The position numbers were made by a program, and so were the translations under genes. From Methanosarcina sp. (GTDB lineage: Archaea; Halobacteriota; Methanosarcinia; Methanosarcinales; Methanosarcinaceae), in contig JADGNM010000003.1 of the NCBI GenBank assembly GCA_017883485.1, positions 1-21,535 of the forward strand: 21,535 nt of DNA, written 5' to 3'. Of this stretch, positions 1 to 8,279 are shown in pieces. Below the pieces are notes generated by a model. That model was not told the origin of the DNA and did not search any database. It worked only from the letters and a program-made list of their open reading frames with translations. How positions within the stretch are numbered: position 1 is the stretch's first letter; each line of letters starts with the position of its first letter.

Positions 1-95
1 GCATCATCATTGACCTCATACGCCAAATATTATCTTTGCAGTGAAATCGATGACAGCTATTGGAGTAACTGTCTAATATGACATAGTCATGTTAG
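1..95. repeat. Left copy of a ~95-bp inverted repeat at the window edges (probable insertion-element end)
   Basis: This stretch is an imperfect inverted copy of 21437-21535. Shared blocks read in the same order after reverse complementing the right end: CATCATCATT (2-11), GAAATCGATGACAGC (43-57), GGAGTAACTGTCTAAT (62-77), TGACATAGTCA (79-89) and GTTA. Similarity stops sharply at about position 94, so the element boundary probably lies there and the rest of the element lies outside the window. Compared with the right copy there is a one-base indel near position 12, and the frame that is open in the right copy is broken here, so this copy looks decayed. An insertion-sequence end is an inference; no full transposase is visible. 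Confidence 0.6.
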
Positions 96-197
96 TTAAT
101 TGAGTTTTGAGACAGCCAATTGAGGAATCTCATGGATTGCTTCAAGTGCCTTTGTAAAAGCATTTGGAGTTTTACATAATAATTAGGAGCAGATGGT

Positions 198-521
198 ATG
201 ATGCGCATCGACTTTGAAAGTTCAGGTGGATATGCCAATATTACGACAACATTTCATGGGAATACAGACGAACTTCCGGAAGAAGTTGCCAATAAACTCA
301 TAAATCTTGTAGAAAGCTCCAGGGTATTCGATCTTCAACAAAGTCAAGTTGCTCCTAGTTCATCCGGCCCTCCTGATGTATTATACTATAAACTTACAGT
401 TCAGGAAGGTAATAAGAGGACGTCTTTATCTTTTAATAACATAAGAGCTCCAGATTCTTTGCGCCCACTTTTAAATCTTTTGCAAGAGCTTGCATGGGAA
501 CAGGCCAGGAAAGGCAAATAA
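198..521 (+). CDS. Emfourin-like protease inhibitor (protealysin-inhibitor family), 107 aa
   Basis: The protein opens with MRIDFESSGGYANI and ends with a SLRPLLNLLQELA helix. In between are a DELPEEVANKLINLVESS segment, an FDL turn and a YYKLTVQEGNKRTSLSFN strand pair. This matches the pattern of emfourin, the small cytoplasmic inhibitor encoded beside protealysin-type M4 metalloproteases in bacteria. The usual length is about 100-120 residues. AGGAG at 185-189 sits 8 bases before the ATG at 198; the second ATG at 201 is an alternative start. No M4 protease gene is present in this window; the region upstream is the repeat copy ending near position 94. The gene is followed by a hairpin terminator. 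Family assignment rests on recognised sequence pattern; binding of an M4 protease is inferred. Confidence 0.75.
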   Translation: MMRIDFESSGGYANITTTFHGNTDELPEEVANKLINLVESSRVFDLQQSQVAPSSSGPPDVLYYKLTVQEGNKRTSLSFNNIRAPDSLRPLLNLLQELAWEQARKGK

Positions 522-532
522 TTGCTTTAAAT

Positions 533-566
533 TCCTGGAATCACATCCAGGATTCTAGTTTTTGTA
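533..566 (+). terminator. Hairpin terminator after the emfourin-like gene
   Basis: Stem CCTGGA (534-539) pairs with TCCAGG (546-551), extended by one A-T pair, around a 6-base loop. A T-rich run follows (TTCTAGTTTTTG). It begins 12 bases after the stop codon and lies between two convergent genes, so it may serve as a stop for rightward transcription. Confidence 0.55.
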
Positions 567-610
567 TCATTTAGCGGGATAAAAATATAGTATCGACAAT
601 GCTTCGCTTT

Positions 611-1735
611 TCAGGTTTTTCGGTGTTTTTCCCAGTATCCTGTGAGTTTTCCGCCGAGGGCAAGTTTTCCAAGCTCTCGTTTTACCCTGTCGCTCACTTC
701 TGTAGGAGTGACAGATGAATATGGTGTTCCCGGAAGTGGAGCCAGGTAGTGAGCGCGGACGGTTCCTCCTTTCCTGCAGATCCAGCGGACAAGATCCAGG
801 CTTTTTTCCTGGTCTTCTTCGGTTTCGGTTGGAAAGCCAAAAATGAAATCAACCGCAGGAACAATCTCATGTTCCAGACAACACTCGACGGCCGAGATTG
901 TATCCTCTACAGCATGCCCCCTCCTAATCTCTTTGAGAATCCCGTTACTGCCGGATTGGGCTCCCAGGCTAAGGCTGTCGTTTGCGCAATATTTTCTCAC
1001 AAGTTCGGCTGACTCGTCAGTCACAAATTCGGGGCGCACCTCTGAAGGGAATGTTCCGAAGAAAATTTTTTTATCGGGCAGTCTATGAAGTGCAGAAAGC
1101 AGTTTCTCCACTTTGTCAAACCTCGGATGGATTCCGTCACTCCCGTAGGCTAAGGCATTGGATGCTATAAAGCGGAGGTCATCGTAGTACCTTGCATTCT
1201 CCAGAATAGAATCAATGCTTCTGTGTCTGACTTCTCTTCCAAAAAGCCTTGGGGTCTGGCAGTATTTACAGCCCCAGGGGCATCCCCGACTGATTTCTAT
1301 AGGGGCACGAAGTTTTTCAGGGTCAAAGCAGGGATAGGAATCAAGGTTTACATGGGGCCTTTTTGGGGTTATGACAATTTTGCCGGCGGCAGGGTCTTTA
1401 TATACAATGCCCCGGACTTTTCCTGGGTCTTCCCCTTCCTGGAGTACTTTTACAAGTTCGGGAAGGGTTTCTTCTCCTTCCCCAAGTACGACATAATCAA
1501 AATATTCAAGAGTTTCATCCGGAGCTCCTGAGGGATGCGGTCCTCCTGCAATAAAAATAGAATCCGTGCCTGCATTTTTCACCTCCATGAAGACCTTTGC
1601 TGCCTGGCGCGTTGTAAAACTGTAAATCATAATCCCTTTTAAAGGCCTGTCTGAAAACCCGGCTTCCGGCAGTATGGGGGAAAGGACTGCAAAGCTATAG
1701 GAGTTTTTTTTGCTGTAGCGAAAATGCACATCCAT
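611..1735 (-). CDS. B12-binding domain/radical SAM protein (MJ_1487-like), 374 aa
   Basis: The radical SAM iron-sulfur motif is CPWGCKYC, with Cys152, Cys156 and Cys159 ligating the [4Fe-4S] cluster that binds S-adenosylmethionine. The N-terminal ~100 residues (FIAGGPHPSGAPDETLEYFDYVVLGEGEETLPEL) are the cobalamin-binding-type Rossmann fold of the B12-binding radical SAM group. The architecture resembles the archaeal MJ_1487 family, whose substrate is unknown. The start at 1735 is chosen because AAAAGGAGAAAACAA precedes it; a reading frame running up to 1837 would overlap the upstream protease gene and adds a sequence foreign to the family. It starts 34 bases after the site-2 protease stop, so it is probably the last gene of that transcript. 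Role in lipid chemistry is possible from context only. Class confident, substrate unknown. Confidence 0.85.
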   Translation of the reverse strand: MDVHFRYSKKNSYSFAVLSPILPEAGFSDRPLKGIMIYSFTTRQAAKVFMEVKNAGTDSIFIAGGPHPSGAPDETLEYFDYVVLGEGEETLPELVKVLQEGEDPGKVRGIVYKDPAAGKIVITPKRPHVNLDSYPCFDPEKLRAPIEISRGCPWGCKYCQTPRLFGREVRHRSIDSILENARYYDDLRFIASNALAYGSDGIHPRFDKVEKLLSALHRLPDKKIFFGTFPSEVRPEFVTDESAELVRKYCANDSLSLGAQSGSNGILKEIRRGHAVEDTISAVECCLEHEIVPAVDFIFGFPTETEEDQEKSLDLVRWICRKGGTVRAHYLAPLPGTPYSSVTPTEVSDRVKRELGKLALGGKLTGYWEKHRKT

Positions 1736-1769
1736 TTGTTTTCTCCTTTTTAATAATCCCTGGTTTTCT

Positions 1770-2900
1770 TCAGATAATGGTCTTAAATGGAATAAGAGTA
1801 AAACAGAGAAGACCGAGGATAAACATAATGATTCCAATTAAGATGCGTCTTCTGTCCAGTTCTATTTTGTCCTGAAGGGGAGAAGGATGTCCGGATGCTG
1901 CGAGAGCCCAGAGGAGAAGAGCCCAAAAAATCCATATGAAGCCGTCTTCCTTCAGCCAGTAAATTACATAGAGCCCCAGGAGGAACAGTAGACGCGGCAT
2001 TAAAAAAGAAATATTATCTGCCTTTTTACCGAGCATAGCTCTCAGAATATGTCCTCCATCAAGCTGCCCAGCAGGGAGAAGATTGAGGAGAGTTATGAAC
2101 ATTCCTACCCAACCCGCGAAAGCTACAGGATGCATATGCCCCTCTGTAGCTCCGACAAGGTTCTGGATAAACATAAAAAGGGGGGGTGTGCCGAGATCAA
2201 GCATCATAGAATCCTGCAAAGGTTTGACGGCAGGCGCTTCAAGGTTAAATCCAATGAAAGTAACTGCAATAGATACCAGTAACCCTACCAGAGGTCCTGC
2301 AATCCCTACATCGAAAAGGGCTTTTCGGTTGGGAACCGGACCTTTATAGCGAATTACTGCCCCCATGGTGCCGATGAAGGCAGGAAATGGGATGAAGTAG
2401 GGAAGGGTTGCTTCCATCCCATGGTACCTGGCCATTATATAATGAGCCATTTCATGAGAAAAGAGAATTGCCATTATCGCAAGAGTAAAAGGTAAACCTC
2501 TAAAAAGCTGCAAAGGATCGTTTCCGATATCTACTCCAAAAAATCCCGCTCCGCAAATCATGGTTGTAAAAAAGGTCGTAATAAAAAGGAAGAGGTTTAT
2601 CCAGATCCTTTCCCTTTCCTTTTTTTCAGGTGCGACCAGGAGAAAATGTTCCCCAAGCTCGTACTTGAGATTACACCTGAATCCAAACTGATGAGAAGGC
2701 AACCAGAGTTCTCCCTCAACGTTCTCAACGTCGATTTTTGGAGTTCCGTAGAAATATATGGCATTCCCGGAACTCTGAATCTCATACACATCAAATACTC
2801 TGGCTATGAACGGATATAAACGCGAAATCGTTTCTTCGACATCGAATTTTTCATTGCCTTTCTTATGATTCTTCTTTTCCCGGTTAATCTTTAGGTTCAT
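1770..2900 (-). CDS. Site-2 protease family (M50) membrane zinc metalloprotease, 376 aa
   Basis: The zinc motif HEMAH (residues 149-153) lies in a hydrophobic segment, and the second motif [14 protein letters not shown] supplies the third ligand, Asp281. These are the two hallmarks of M50 intramembrane proteases. About 7-8 hydrophobic segments are visible, including [16 protein letters not shown], the HExxH helix, [15 protein letters not shown] and the C-terminal [16 protein letters not shown]. The N-terminal ~90 residues are soluble and charged. The start at 2900 overlaps the upstream dehydratase gene by 17 bases; ATGs at 2948 or 2942 would overlap by 59-65 bases, and none has a strong ribosome binding site, so the start is uncertain. 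Archaeal M50 proteins cut within the membrane; the substrate is unknown. Its place after two mevalonate-pathway genes is notable. Confidence 0.85.
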   Translation of the reverse strand: MNLKINREKKNHKKGNEKFDVEETISRLYPFIARVFDVYEIQSSGNAIYFYGTPKIDVENVEGELWLPSHQFGFRCNLKYELGEHFLLVAPEKKERERIWINLFLFITTFFTTMICGAGFFGVDIGNDPLQLFRGLPFTLAIMAILFSHEMAHYIMARYHGMEATLPYFIPFPAFIGTMGAVIRYKGPVPNRKALFDVGIAGPLVGLLVSIAVTFIGFNLEAPAVKPLQDSMMLDLGTPPLFMFIQNLVGATEGHMHPVAFAGWVGMFITLLNLLPAGQLDGGHILRAMLGKKADNISFLMPRLLFLLGLYVIYWLKEDGFIWIFWALLLWALAASGHPSPLQDKIELDRRRILIGIIMFILGLLCFTLIPFKTII

Positions 2901-3366
2901 ATCTCTGTAGCTTAAAATTTTGTTCTTGGATAAGTTCAACATATCCATCGTTTCCGTTTACCAGAACAAGGTCTCCATCCTTTAAGAATTCATAAGGATC
3001 CTTTTCAAGCATGTCAACGAGTGGGATTTCGGAAATAATCGCTCCAACTGCCACAATGGGTTCAGTTTCCAGATTTATAATTGCTGAGGGTGCAGCTCCA
3101 TTTTTCTTCAGCTGATACATTACATAAGAGCCAACCGTAGAGCCTTTTCCATGCGGGAAAACAAGGACCTTACCTTTAATTGATTTCCCGGCAAGGATGT
3201 GATTTGCTTCAACCACAACTCCGGTTTTGGGGTCGATACTGCCAAGGAAAGAAATGGGGTCTCTGGAGAGCAATACCTCTCCCTTTGCACATCCTCTGGA
3301 GATTGTCCTGCCTTTCAATTTAATGGGAGCCACCTGCCTTTTTTTCCTTGCCGCCGGCTGCCTCAT
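2884..3366 (-). CDS. Phosphomevalonate dehydratase small subunit (aconitase X swivel domain), ~160 aa
   Basis: This is the small, swivelling beta-domain partner of the aconitase-X large subunit. Family features are [17 protein letters not shown], the [14 protein letters not shown] loop with its conserved serine, and [21 protein letters not shown]. With the large subunit it dehydrates (R)-5-phosphomevalonate to trans-anhydromevalonate 5-phosphate in the archaeal mevalonate route. The gene overlaps the large-subunit gene, whose stop lies at 3320. Two starts are possible: ATG at 3366, with GGAAG about 10 bases upstream, gives 160 residues; GTG at 3333 gives 149 residues, a smaller overlap, and an N-terminus closer to the family ([13 protein letters not shown]). 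A longer frame back to 3429 lies deep inside the large-subunit gene and is unlikely. Confidence 0.88.
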   Translation of the reverse strand: MRQPAARKKRQVAPIKLKGRTISRGCAKGEVLLSRDPISFLGSIDPKTGVVVEANHILAGKSIKGKVLVFPHGKGSTVGSYVMYQLKKNGAAPSAIINLETEPIVAVGAIISEIPLVDMLEKDPYEFLKDGDLVLVNGNDGYVELIQEQNFKLQRYEPKD

Positions 3367-4525
3367 CGATACAGGCTTCCATGTTTCCGTATACTGCTTC
3401 AGCTTCGCACATTCCTGGCACGTAAGCAAAGGCTTTTCCCGAATTCACCATGACGCAGGAATAACTGTCGGTAGCTGGAGAGACCACCATGCATGTATCA
3501 CAGACAACTTTCGCTCCGCTTTTTTCAATGTTTCGAACATAGTCCGGATAGCGTTCTGCAAGTTCTCTTGAGGTGAAAATCCAGAGCTCTTTTGAAACTG
3601 TTTTTCCTTCCAGAAGCTTAGCTGCTTTCCCAAGTTCGGCTGCGGAGCAGTGAGGGCATCCGATAGTAATCAATTCGGGTTCTCTGCAGGCTTTTCTCCG
3701 ACTCTCGTAAACGTATTCAAGCTGGTCTCTTTCAATAGTTATTTTCTCTGCCGGTTCCTCAAAATCCAGCTTACAAATTTCAGGTGTGACTCCGTAAACG
3801 TGGTAAAGAGCAACTGCTCCTGAGGCTGCCATTGCAGCTCCGAGAGCTTTTAACTCGTCTGTTTCTGGAATATCTTTTAGATGAAAAACAGGCACTTTGC
3901 TCCCCAGAAGCTTGCCAGCCACATACCCAAGTGCTCCGTAATCCGATTCCTTCAACGAGCATTCGACATCAATTGAAATCTCAGGCATACGGTTTTCATC
4001 CAGATGAAACCCATAATTTGCAGTTTTGCCAACAAGCGCTGCAGAAAGGGCTGACGGCCCTCCTTCTCTATTTGTGCGGGCTCCGATCACGGAATTTGCA
4101 TAGGAGACGGCTGACGATTCGCTCCACGCCAGATGGTCTCCGTAGCTGACATCAAAACCCTCAAGGGTATACGGCGTGCACGTGCATTCACCGCGAATTC
4201 CCAATCTTTCGTAAGCCTGAACGATTGATTTTTGTTTTTCCGCAAAATCAGGTGAGACCCTGAGCCTTTCCCAGTCTTCCAGGTCCATTCCTGCAGGATT
4301 CAGAATTGCAGGAACCCTAACCTTACCTTTCAGGTCAGAAATCCATTGAAGGCCAGCATCGCCTATAGTTTTGTAGGAAACACCTGCGATCTGAGCATTC
4401 TTGATAGGGATAAGCCTATCCGCACCGTAAATGTCTCCAAGAGCTACAAGGATCTCAGTGGCCTGCCTGAGAGTCTCCCCGGCTTCTCCATTCAGGATTT
4501 GCTCTTCTTCTTTTGTTAGATACAT
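3320..4525 (-). CDS. Phosphomevalonate dehydratase large subunit (aconitase X), 401 aa
   Basis: The protein is an AcnX catalytic subunit. The segment [18 protein letters not shown], followed by [17 protein letters not shown] and [13 protein letters not shown], is characteristic of the family. Candidate iron-sulfur ligands are among Cys114/Cys116 (ECTCTPY), Cys290/Cys293 (GCPHCS) and Cys342/Cys345 (CDTC). It removes water from phosphomevalonate, the first special step of the archaeal mevalonate pathway, leading to isoprenoid lipid precursors. Related AcnX enzymes act on cis-3-hydroxyproline, but the adjacent UbiD-type decarboxylase strongly favours phosphomevalonate. The ATG at 4525 follows a weak GAGTGA. 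There is a 120-base gap after the decarboxylase gene, which holds a 15-base dyad, so a separate promoter is possible. The cytosolic complex is expected to be oxygen-sensitive by analogy with other aconitases. Confidence 0.92.
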   Translation of the reverse strand: MYLTKEEEQILNGEAGETLRQATEILVALGDIYGADRLIPIKNAQIAGVSYKTIGDAGLQWISDLKGKVRVPAILNPAGMDLEDWERLRVSPDFAEKQKSIVQAYERLGIRGECTCTPYTLEGFDVSYGDHLAWSESSAVSYANSVIGARTNREGGPSALSAALVGKTANYGFHLDENRMPEISIDVECSLKESDYGALGYVAGKLLGSKVPVFHLKDIPETDELKALGAAMAASGAVALYHVYGVTPEICKLDFEEPAEKITIERDQLEYVYESRRKACREPELITIGCPHCSAAELGKAAKLLEGKTVSKELWIFTSRELAERYPDYVRNIEKSGAKVVCDTCMVVSPATDSYSCVMVNSGKAFAYVPGMCEAEAVYGNMEACIDEAAGGKEKKAGGSH

Positions 4526-4583
4526 GAAAATTCACTCTGCATTGCCAGTGATTGAAAGCATTTCTATGCCTGAGCCTGCAGAT

Positions 4584-4598
4584 CCCAATATAATTGGG
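4584..4598 (-). other. 15-base dyad between decarboxylase and dehydratase genes
   Basis: CCCAAT-ATA-ATTGGG is a perfect 6-bp inverted repeat with a 3-base centre, placed about 60 bases upstream of the large-subunit start. The AT-rich core could overlap a TATA box for a second promoter, or the dyad could be an operator or processing hairpin. Nearby (about 4615-4645) is a repeated TTCCTTTTACTTCCC pyrimidine tract of unknown meaning. Confidence 0.35.
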
Positions 4599-4645
4599 TT
4601 TTGACAAGGCTGCTTTTTCCTTCCTTTTACTTCCCTTACTTCCTT

Positions 4646-5917
4646 TTACTCTTCTTCCGGAATAGTTGCCCTTTCAAAACTTTCCTTCTTTACAAGGACT
4701 TTTGTAGCATCGATCCCGACTTTTGTTGTCGTCCCATCTGGGGCGCCCCTCGGGTCTAATGAACTGCCTCGGACATTTGTGATAATAAGAATATCCATAT
4801 CCCCTTTTACCCGTGTAGCTATTGCAAACTCAACGTCTTTCGGGTCAAAGATGTTTATATCTTCATCCACAACCACTACATGTTTTAGGCTCGTATGGGC
4901 TGCAAAGGCTGCCATAATAGCGTTTTTTCCATCTCCTTCGGTCTGCTTTTCGATCTGAACAACTGCATGAAGATAACAGCATCCCCCTTCTGTCAACACC
5001 ACGTTTTTGACAGTAGTAACTTCCCCGACAGCTCTGTAAATCCTGGGTTCGTAAGGCACACCCATCATCAGAAGATGTTCCGGACCGGCTGGCAGAATTC
5101 CATGGTAAATGGGGTCCTTTCGGTGGATAATTCGAGTAATACGGATCACCGGTTCTTTTCTTACTACATCGTAAGTTCCGGTAATATCCACAAAAGGCCC
5201 TTCATCAATTTTCTCCACAGGATCAATATAACCCTCAAGCACAATTTCGGCATGAGGGACCTTTACTCCGTTTTCGCATTCAAAAACTTCAACAGGAAGC
5301 CCTCTCAGGGCAGCTGCATATTCGAATTCTTTTCCTACAGGAACCCTTGTCGAAGCCGCGTAAATTATTAGCGGGTCACAGCCGATTACGATTGCAACAG
5401 GCAGAAGGTCGCCGTTTTCAGCTGCCTTTTTGTGAAGGAGATATGTATGTCTCGGGGGAACCAGGCGGACTGCGAGTTTATCTTTTCCTGCAAGCATAAG
5501 GCGGTGTATGGAAGCGTTCATTATGCTCTCGTATTCTGAAACCACGATCCCTGCAGTTATATAAGGCGCTCCATCTTTTTCAAAGTGAGTAAGGATAGGA
5601 AGTTTTTTCAGGTCAACTTTATTTTCCACAACTTCCTGAGTAGGAGAATCTGATACCAGTATCACTGCGCCCTTAGGAGAAACCTCGGAAAGCCTCTTTA
5701 TAATTTCCTCTTTAGGAACTCCTAACATAGAAGCCAGTTCATCCCTGGACCCAAGAAGATTCATGACGACCTTTGAGCCTGAAACATCGTGAAAAAGGAC
5801 AGGGTCTTTTACTCTGTTTGCAATTCTTGAAGCTTCGAATACAGGAGAAACGGATTGCGGAATCTCTACCAGTTTTCCGTTTTCTTTTAACTGGTCGATG
5901 AAATCTCTAAAACTCAT
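4646..5917 (-). CDS. UbiD-family anhydromevalonate phosphate decarboxylase, 423 aa
   Basis: The protein is a full-length UbiD decarboxylase. It has the N-terminal MSFRDFIDQLKENGKLVEI helix, an INASIHRLML-type region (YESIMNASIHRLMLAGKD) and RLVPPRHTYLLHKKA, which form the prenylated-FMN and phosphate site. The motif EGPFVDITGTY carries the conserved catalytic glutamate, and the C-terminal half has the hexamer-forming VVDEDINIFDPKDVEFAIATR segment. UbiD enzymes need prenyl-FMN made by UbiX; no ubiX is in this window. Beside aconitase X it is best read as trans-anhydromevalonate 5-phosphate decarboxylase, giving isopentenyl phosphate for archaeal lipids. It is the first gene of the minus-strand row. 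No clear ribosome binding site precedes ATG 5917; a GATATC-CA-GATATC palindrome abuts the start. Generic UbiD activity on aromatic acids is the alternative. Confidence 0.9.
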   Translation of the reverse strand: MSFRDFIDQLKENGKLVEIPQSVSPVFEASRIANRVKDPVLFHDVSGSKVVMNLLGSRDELASMLGVPKEEIIKRLSEVSPKGAVILVSDSPTQEVVENKVDLKKLPILTHFEKDGAPYITAGIVVSEYESIMNASIHRLMLAGKDKLAVRLVPPRHTYLLHKKAAENGDLLPVAIVIGCDPLIIYAASTRVPVGKEFEYAAALRGLPVEVFECENGVKVPHAEIVLEGYIDPVEKIDEGPFVDITGTYDVVRKEPVIRITRIIHRKDPIYHGILPAGPEHLLMMGVPYEPRIYRAVGEVTTVKNVVLTEGGCCYLHAVVQIEKQTEGDGKNAIMAAFAAHTSLKHVVVVDEDINIFDPKDVEFAIATRVKGDMDILIITNVRGSSLDPRGAPDGTTTKVGIDATKVLVKKESFERATIPEEE

Positions 5918-5931
5918 GATATCTGGATATC
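5918..5931 (-). promoter_or_regulatory. GATATC palindrome touching the decarboxylase start codon
   Basis: Two GATATC hexamers separated by two bases form a 14-base palindrome that ends directly at the ATG. It takes the place where a ribosome binding site would be. A weak TATA-like AAATATTTA lies about 45 bases farther upstream (near 5973-5981). Operator or 5'-end hairpin function is a guess. Confidence 0.35.
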
Positions 5932-6019
5932 AAAAAGCTCTCAGATGATAAAAAGATTATCTGATTCTCGACGTAAATATTTCTCTGTCAGTACCCATAA
6001 ACCCTGTTTAGTCTAAAAT

Positions 6020-6829
6020 TCATTGCTTTTTGGCTATTATATAGATTCTTTTGAATTTTAAATCAATCATGCCGGAGTTATCGGCCTGTTCTTTAAAAGA
6101 TTCTTTAACTAACTCACGAAAGGCATTTATATATTCATCTGTCAAAGGTACTGTATAAACAGATTGGTTTAAATACCCATTTTCGGCTCCAGATTGATAT
6201 ACTTTGTACGCCTGTTCAATAGAGAAAGGATTTGATTCGTCTCGAAGTTCACTAAAAATAATATCAAACCCGCAACTTCGAAAAAGCTGCTCGTATTCCT
6301 CTTTGCTTTCGAGGAAAAACCAGGGGCTTTTAAAGTGTTTGAATACCTCTCGTGTATTTGGATGCATATGGATTTTCTCTATCGCTGCAACAAAGTTCGG
6401 ACTATATAATTGGGTAGCAGGAGCCTGTACACCTATTCTGCCCCCCTGCTTAAGCGCATTAAAACAATGGATTAGCACCTGTTCTTGTCTTTTAAACCAC
6501 TGAAAGCTCGAATTGCATACAATAACATCAAAATTGATAGGTAGCTCAAGATTTTCAGCATCCATTACAGAATATCTTAAATTGGAAAGTTCTTTATTGG
6601 AGCTTATCGCTTGTTCTATCATACCTTGAGAAATATCGATGCCCATCACGGTTCCTTCAGTGATTTGTGCAATCTTTTTTGTGATATGACCTGGTCCACA
6701 GCCTAGATCAAGGACATCTTCTCCCTTTTGAATTGATAATAAGTTCAGAAGGATTTCAGAAGCTGACTTTTGAACCAATGCGTTATTTGCATATGTAAAA
6801 GCCTTGGAATTAAAATTAACGTCTGTCAT
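6020..6829 (-). CDS. Class I SAM methyltransferase resembling trans-aconitate 2-methyltransferase, 269 aa
   Basis: Motif I is VLDLGCGPGH (residues 39-48) and the acidic loop is MGID, with Asp65 binding the SAM ribose. The segment CNSSFQWFKRQE resembles the NASLQWLPDH block of trans-aconitate methyltransferase, as do GRIGVQAPATQLYSPN and the end IDLKFKRIYIIAKK (compare FPRLFIVARR in the E. coli enzyme). Length matches that family (about 252 residues). BioC-like malonyl-carrier methyltransferases share some of these blocks and are the main alternative. A GAGTGG sequence lies about 8 bases before the ATG. The gene follows citrate synthase by 69 bases on the same strand, after aconitase, which supplies cis-aconitate whose trans isomer is the Tam substrate. 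By eye it is more AT-rich than the neighbouring genes, consistent with acquisition. Confidence 0.65.
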   Translation of the reverse strand: MTDVNFNSKAFTYANNALVQKSASEILLNLLSIQKGEDVLDLGCGPGHITKKIAQITEGTVMGIDISQGMIEQAISSNKELSNLRYSVMDAENLELPINFDVIVCNSSFQWFKRQEQVLIHCFNALKQGGRIGVQAPATQLYSPNFVAAIEKIHMHPNTREVFKHFKSPWFFLESKEEYEQLFRSCGFDIIFSELRDESNPFSIEQAYKVYQSGAENGYLNQSVYTVPLTDEYINAFRELVKESFKEQADNSGMIDLKFKRIYIIAKKQ

Positions 6830-6898
6830 AGTTGACCACTCTTTTTGATGAGTGTTTTGCTATCATTTTCTCAGTCCAACTGCGTAAGTCCATTTATT

Positions 6899-7966
6899 TT
6901 AACATTCATCAAGCATGAAGGCCCTGGGCCTTATGATCCTTTTTCTCTCGTACTGGTCGAAACAGTGTGCTATCCAGCCTGAGACTCTGCCAATTGCAAA
7001 GATGGATGTTGCAAGCTGAGGGGGAATGTCCATATACATATAGATTAATCCCGAGTAGAAGTCTACATTCGGATAGATCGGCTTTCCTCTTTTCTCCACA
7101 AGTTCGTTGATAACAGTTCTTTCGATCGCTTCGGCTGTTTCGTACCGGTGCATATCCCCTTTTGCCTCTGCCAGTTGTTTGGAAAGCTGCTTGAATACCG
7201 TACCTCTGGGGTCATAAGTTTTGTAAACTCTGTGTCCGAAACCCATGATTTTTTCTTTGTTTGCGAGTTTTTCGAGGACAAATTTCTCTGCATTTTCCGG
7301 GCAGGCAATTTCTTTTATCATGCTCATAACTTCTGCCCTTGCTCCTCCATGCAGCGGACCTTTAAGGGCACAAAGCCCGGAAACTATGACTGAGTACAGA
7401 TCTGCAAGAGTTGAAGCGGTTACTCTTGATGAGAAAGTGGAAGCATTCAGTTCGTGTTCGGCACTGAGGATAAAGTCCTTTTCCATGACCTCGGCCTCCA
7501 GTTCGCTTGGCTTGCTTCCTCTTAACATATACAGGAAATTAGCTCCATGAGAAAGAGATTCATCTGGAGGTACAGGCTCTTTTCCATTTGCGACTCTGTA
7601 ATATGCAGCAATGATAGTAGGGATCCTGGCAATTAACCATATGGCTTTTCTTATATTTCCTTCAGGAGAGCTATCGTTGATATCCGGATCGAATTTCGAC
7701 ATGAAAGAAACAATCGTACGCAGTGCGTCCATGGCGTCAATATCAAAATTGTACATACGAATAATGTCAATCATCTCCCTGTTGATTTCACGCTCCCCAC
7801 GCAAGCGGGCTGAATAACTGGCAAGTTCCTCGTCTTCCGGGAGGTTTCCTTGAATAAGCAGATAGGAAACTGCATCATAGGGCAGGTCAACCAGCTGGTT
7901 GATGTCTATATCCCTATATTTCAGAATGCCCTCCAGCCCGTCTATGAAACAAATATTTTTACTCAT
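6899..7966 (-). CDS. gltA: Citrate synthase, 355 aa
   Basis: The catalytic residues of citrate synthase are all present: His171 in SAEHELNAS, His206 in LKGPLHGGA (citrate and CoA binding), His245 in MGFGHRVYKTYDPR, and Asp302 in NVDFYSG. Length matches short archaeal/2-methylcitrate-type enzymes (about 360-380). It condenses acetyl-CoA with oxaloacetate to citrate. With aconitase upstream this gives the oxidative arm to isocitrate and 2-oxoglutarate, which Methanosarcina uses for glutamate synthesis rather than for respiration. Start at ATG 7966 is supported by GAGGT four bases away. A 392-base gap from aconitase with its own dyad, tandem repeats and a hairpin suggests separate or attenuated expression. 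2-Methylcitrate synthase is a less likely alternative given the context. Confidence 0.92.
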   Translation of the reverse strand: MSKNICFIDGLEGILKYRDIDINQLVDLPYDAVSYLLIQGNLPEDEELASYSARLRGEREINREMIDIIRMYNFDIDAMDALRTIVSFMSKFDPDINDSSPEGNIRKAIWLIARIPTIIAAYYRVANGKEPVPPDESLSHGANFLYMLRGSKPSELEAEVMEKDFILSAEHELNASTFSSRVTASTLADLYSVIVSGLCALKGPLHGGARAEVMSMIKEIACPENAEKFVLEKLANKEKIMGFGHRVYKTYDPRGTVFKQLSKQLAEAKGDMHRYETAEAIERTVINELVEKRGKPIYPNVDFYSGLIYMYMDIPPQLATSIFAIGRVSGWIAHCFDQYERKRIIRPRAFMLDEC

Positions 7967-8055
7967 TTTCTACCTCGCAGTTTTGCCTAGAGGATTTTTA
8001 AAAAACCTCGACGTTTGGGGAATCCTCTAATCATACGTGAAAGACTTAACACGAA

Positions 8056-8070
8056 GGGTCTTTAAGACCC
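8056..8070 (-). promoter_or_regulatory. GGGTCTT/AAGACCC dyad in the citrate synthase leader
   Basis: A perfect 7-bp inverted repeat around a single central base, about 90 bases upstream of the citrate synthase start. It could be an operator or a leader hairpin; no known regulator site was recognised. Confidence 0.4.
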
Positions 8071-8099
8071 AAAAATAGGGTGACGATGCATTTCTACTA

Positions 8100-8154
8100 T
8101 TGTTGAATAAGTATATTAAACTTGTTGAAATTGTATATTCACGTCTTTATAATT
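8100..8154 (-). promoter_or_regulatory. Tandem half-sites and TATA-like box upstream of citrate synthase
   Basis: TTGTTGAA-nnn-GTATATT occurs twice (8100-8117 and 8122-8139) with a 22-base period. On the coding strand this reads AATATAC-nnn-TTCAACAA twice. A TATA-like TAATTATAAAG lies at about 8144-8154, so the repeats would fall near the transcription start, fitting a repressor site. The AATATAC blocks could alternatively be TATA elements themselves. Confidence 0.4.
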
Positions 8155-8279
8155 ATTTTTTCACATTATGCGGATCTGCGACTCTAGCCTCTCAGTTATA
8201 TTAAATATGAAATATAATGGTTACCGGACGCCGAATTTCTGAAATAACTGTATTATCCAGAATCCTTTATTTCAGTAAA

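Noticed and set aside
749..1531. Plus-strand open frames of 60-102 codons
   Set aside because: They lie wholly within the radical SAM gene on the other strand, lack ribosome binding sites and do not resemble proteins.
1736..1837. Longer N-terminus for the radical SAM protein
   Set aside because: Overlaps the protease gene; a strong ribosome binding site sits before ATG 1735.
3367..3429. Longer N-terminus for the dehydratase small subunit
   Set aside because: It would lie deep inside the large-subunit gene and adds residues foreign to the family.
4895..5371. 158-codon plus-strand frame
   Set aside because: Antisense to the well-conserved decarboxylase gene; composition is a shadow of it.
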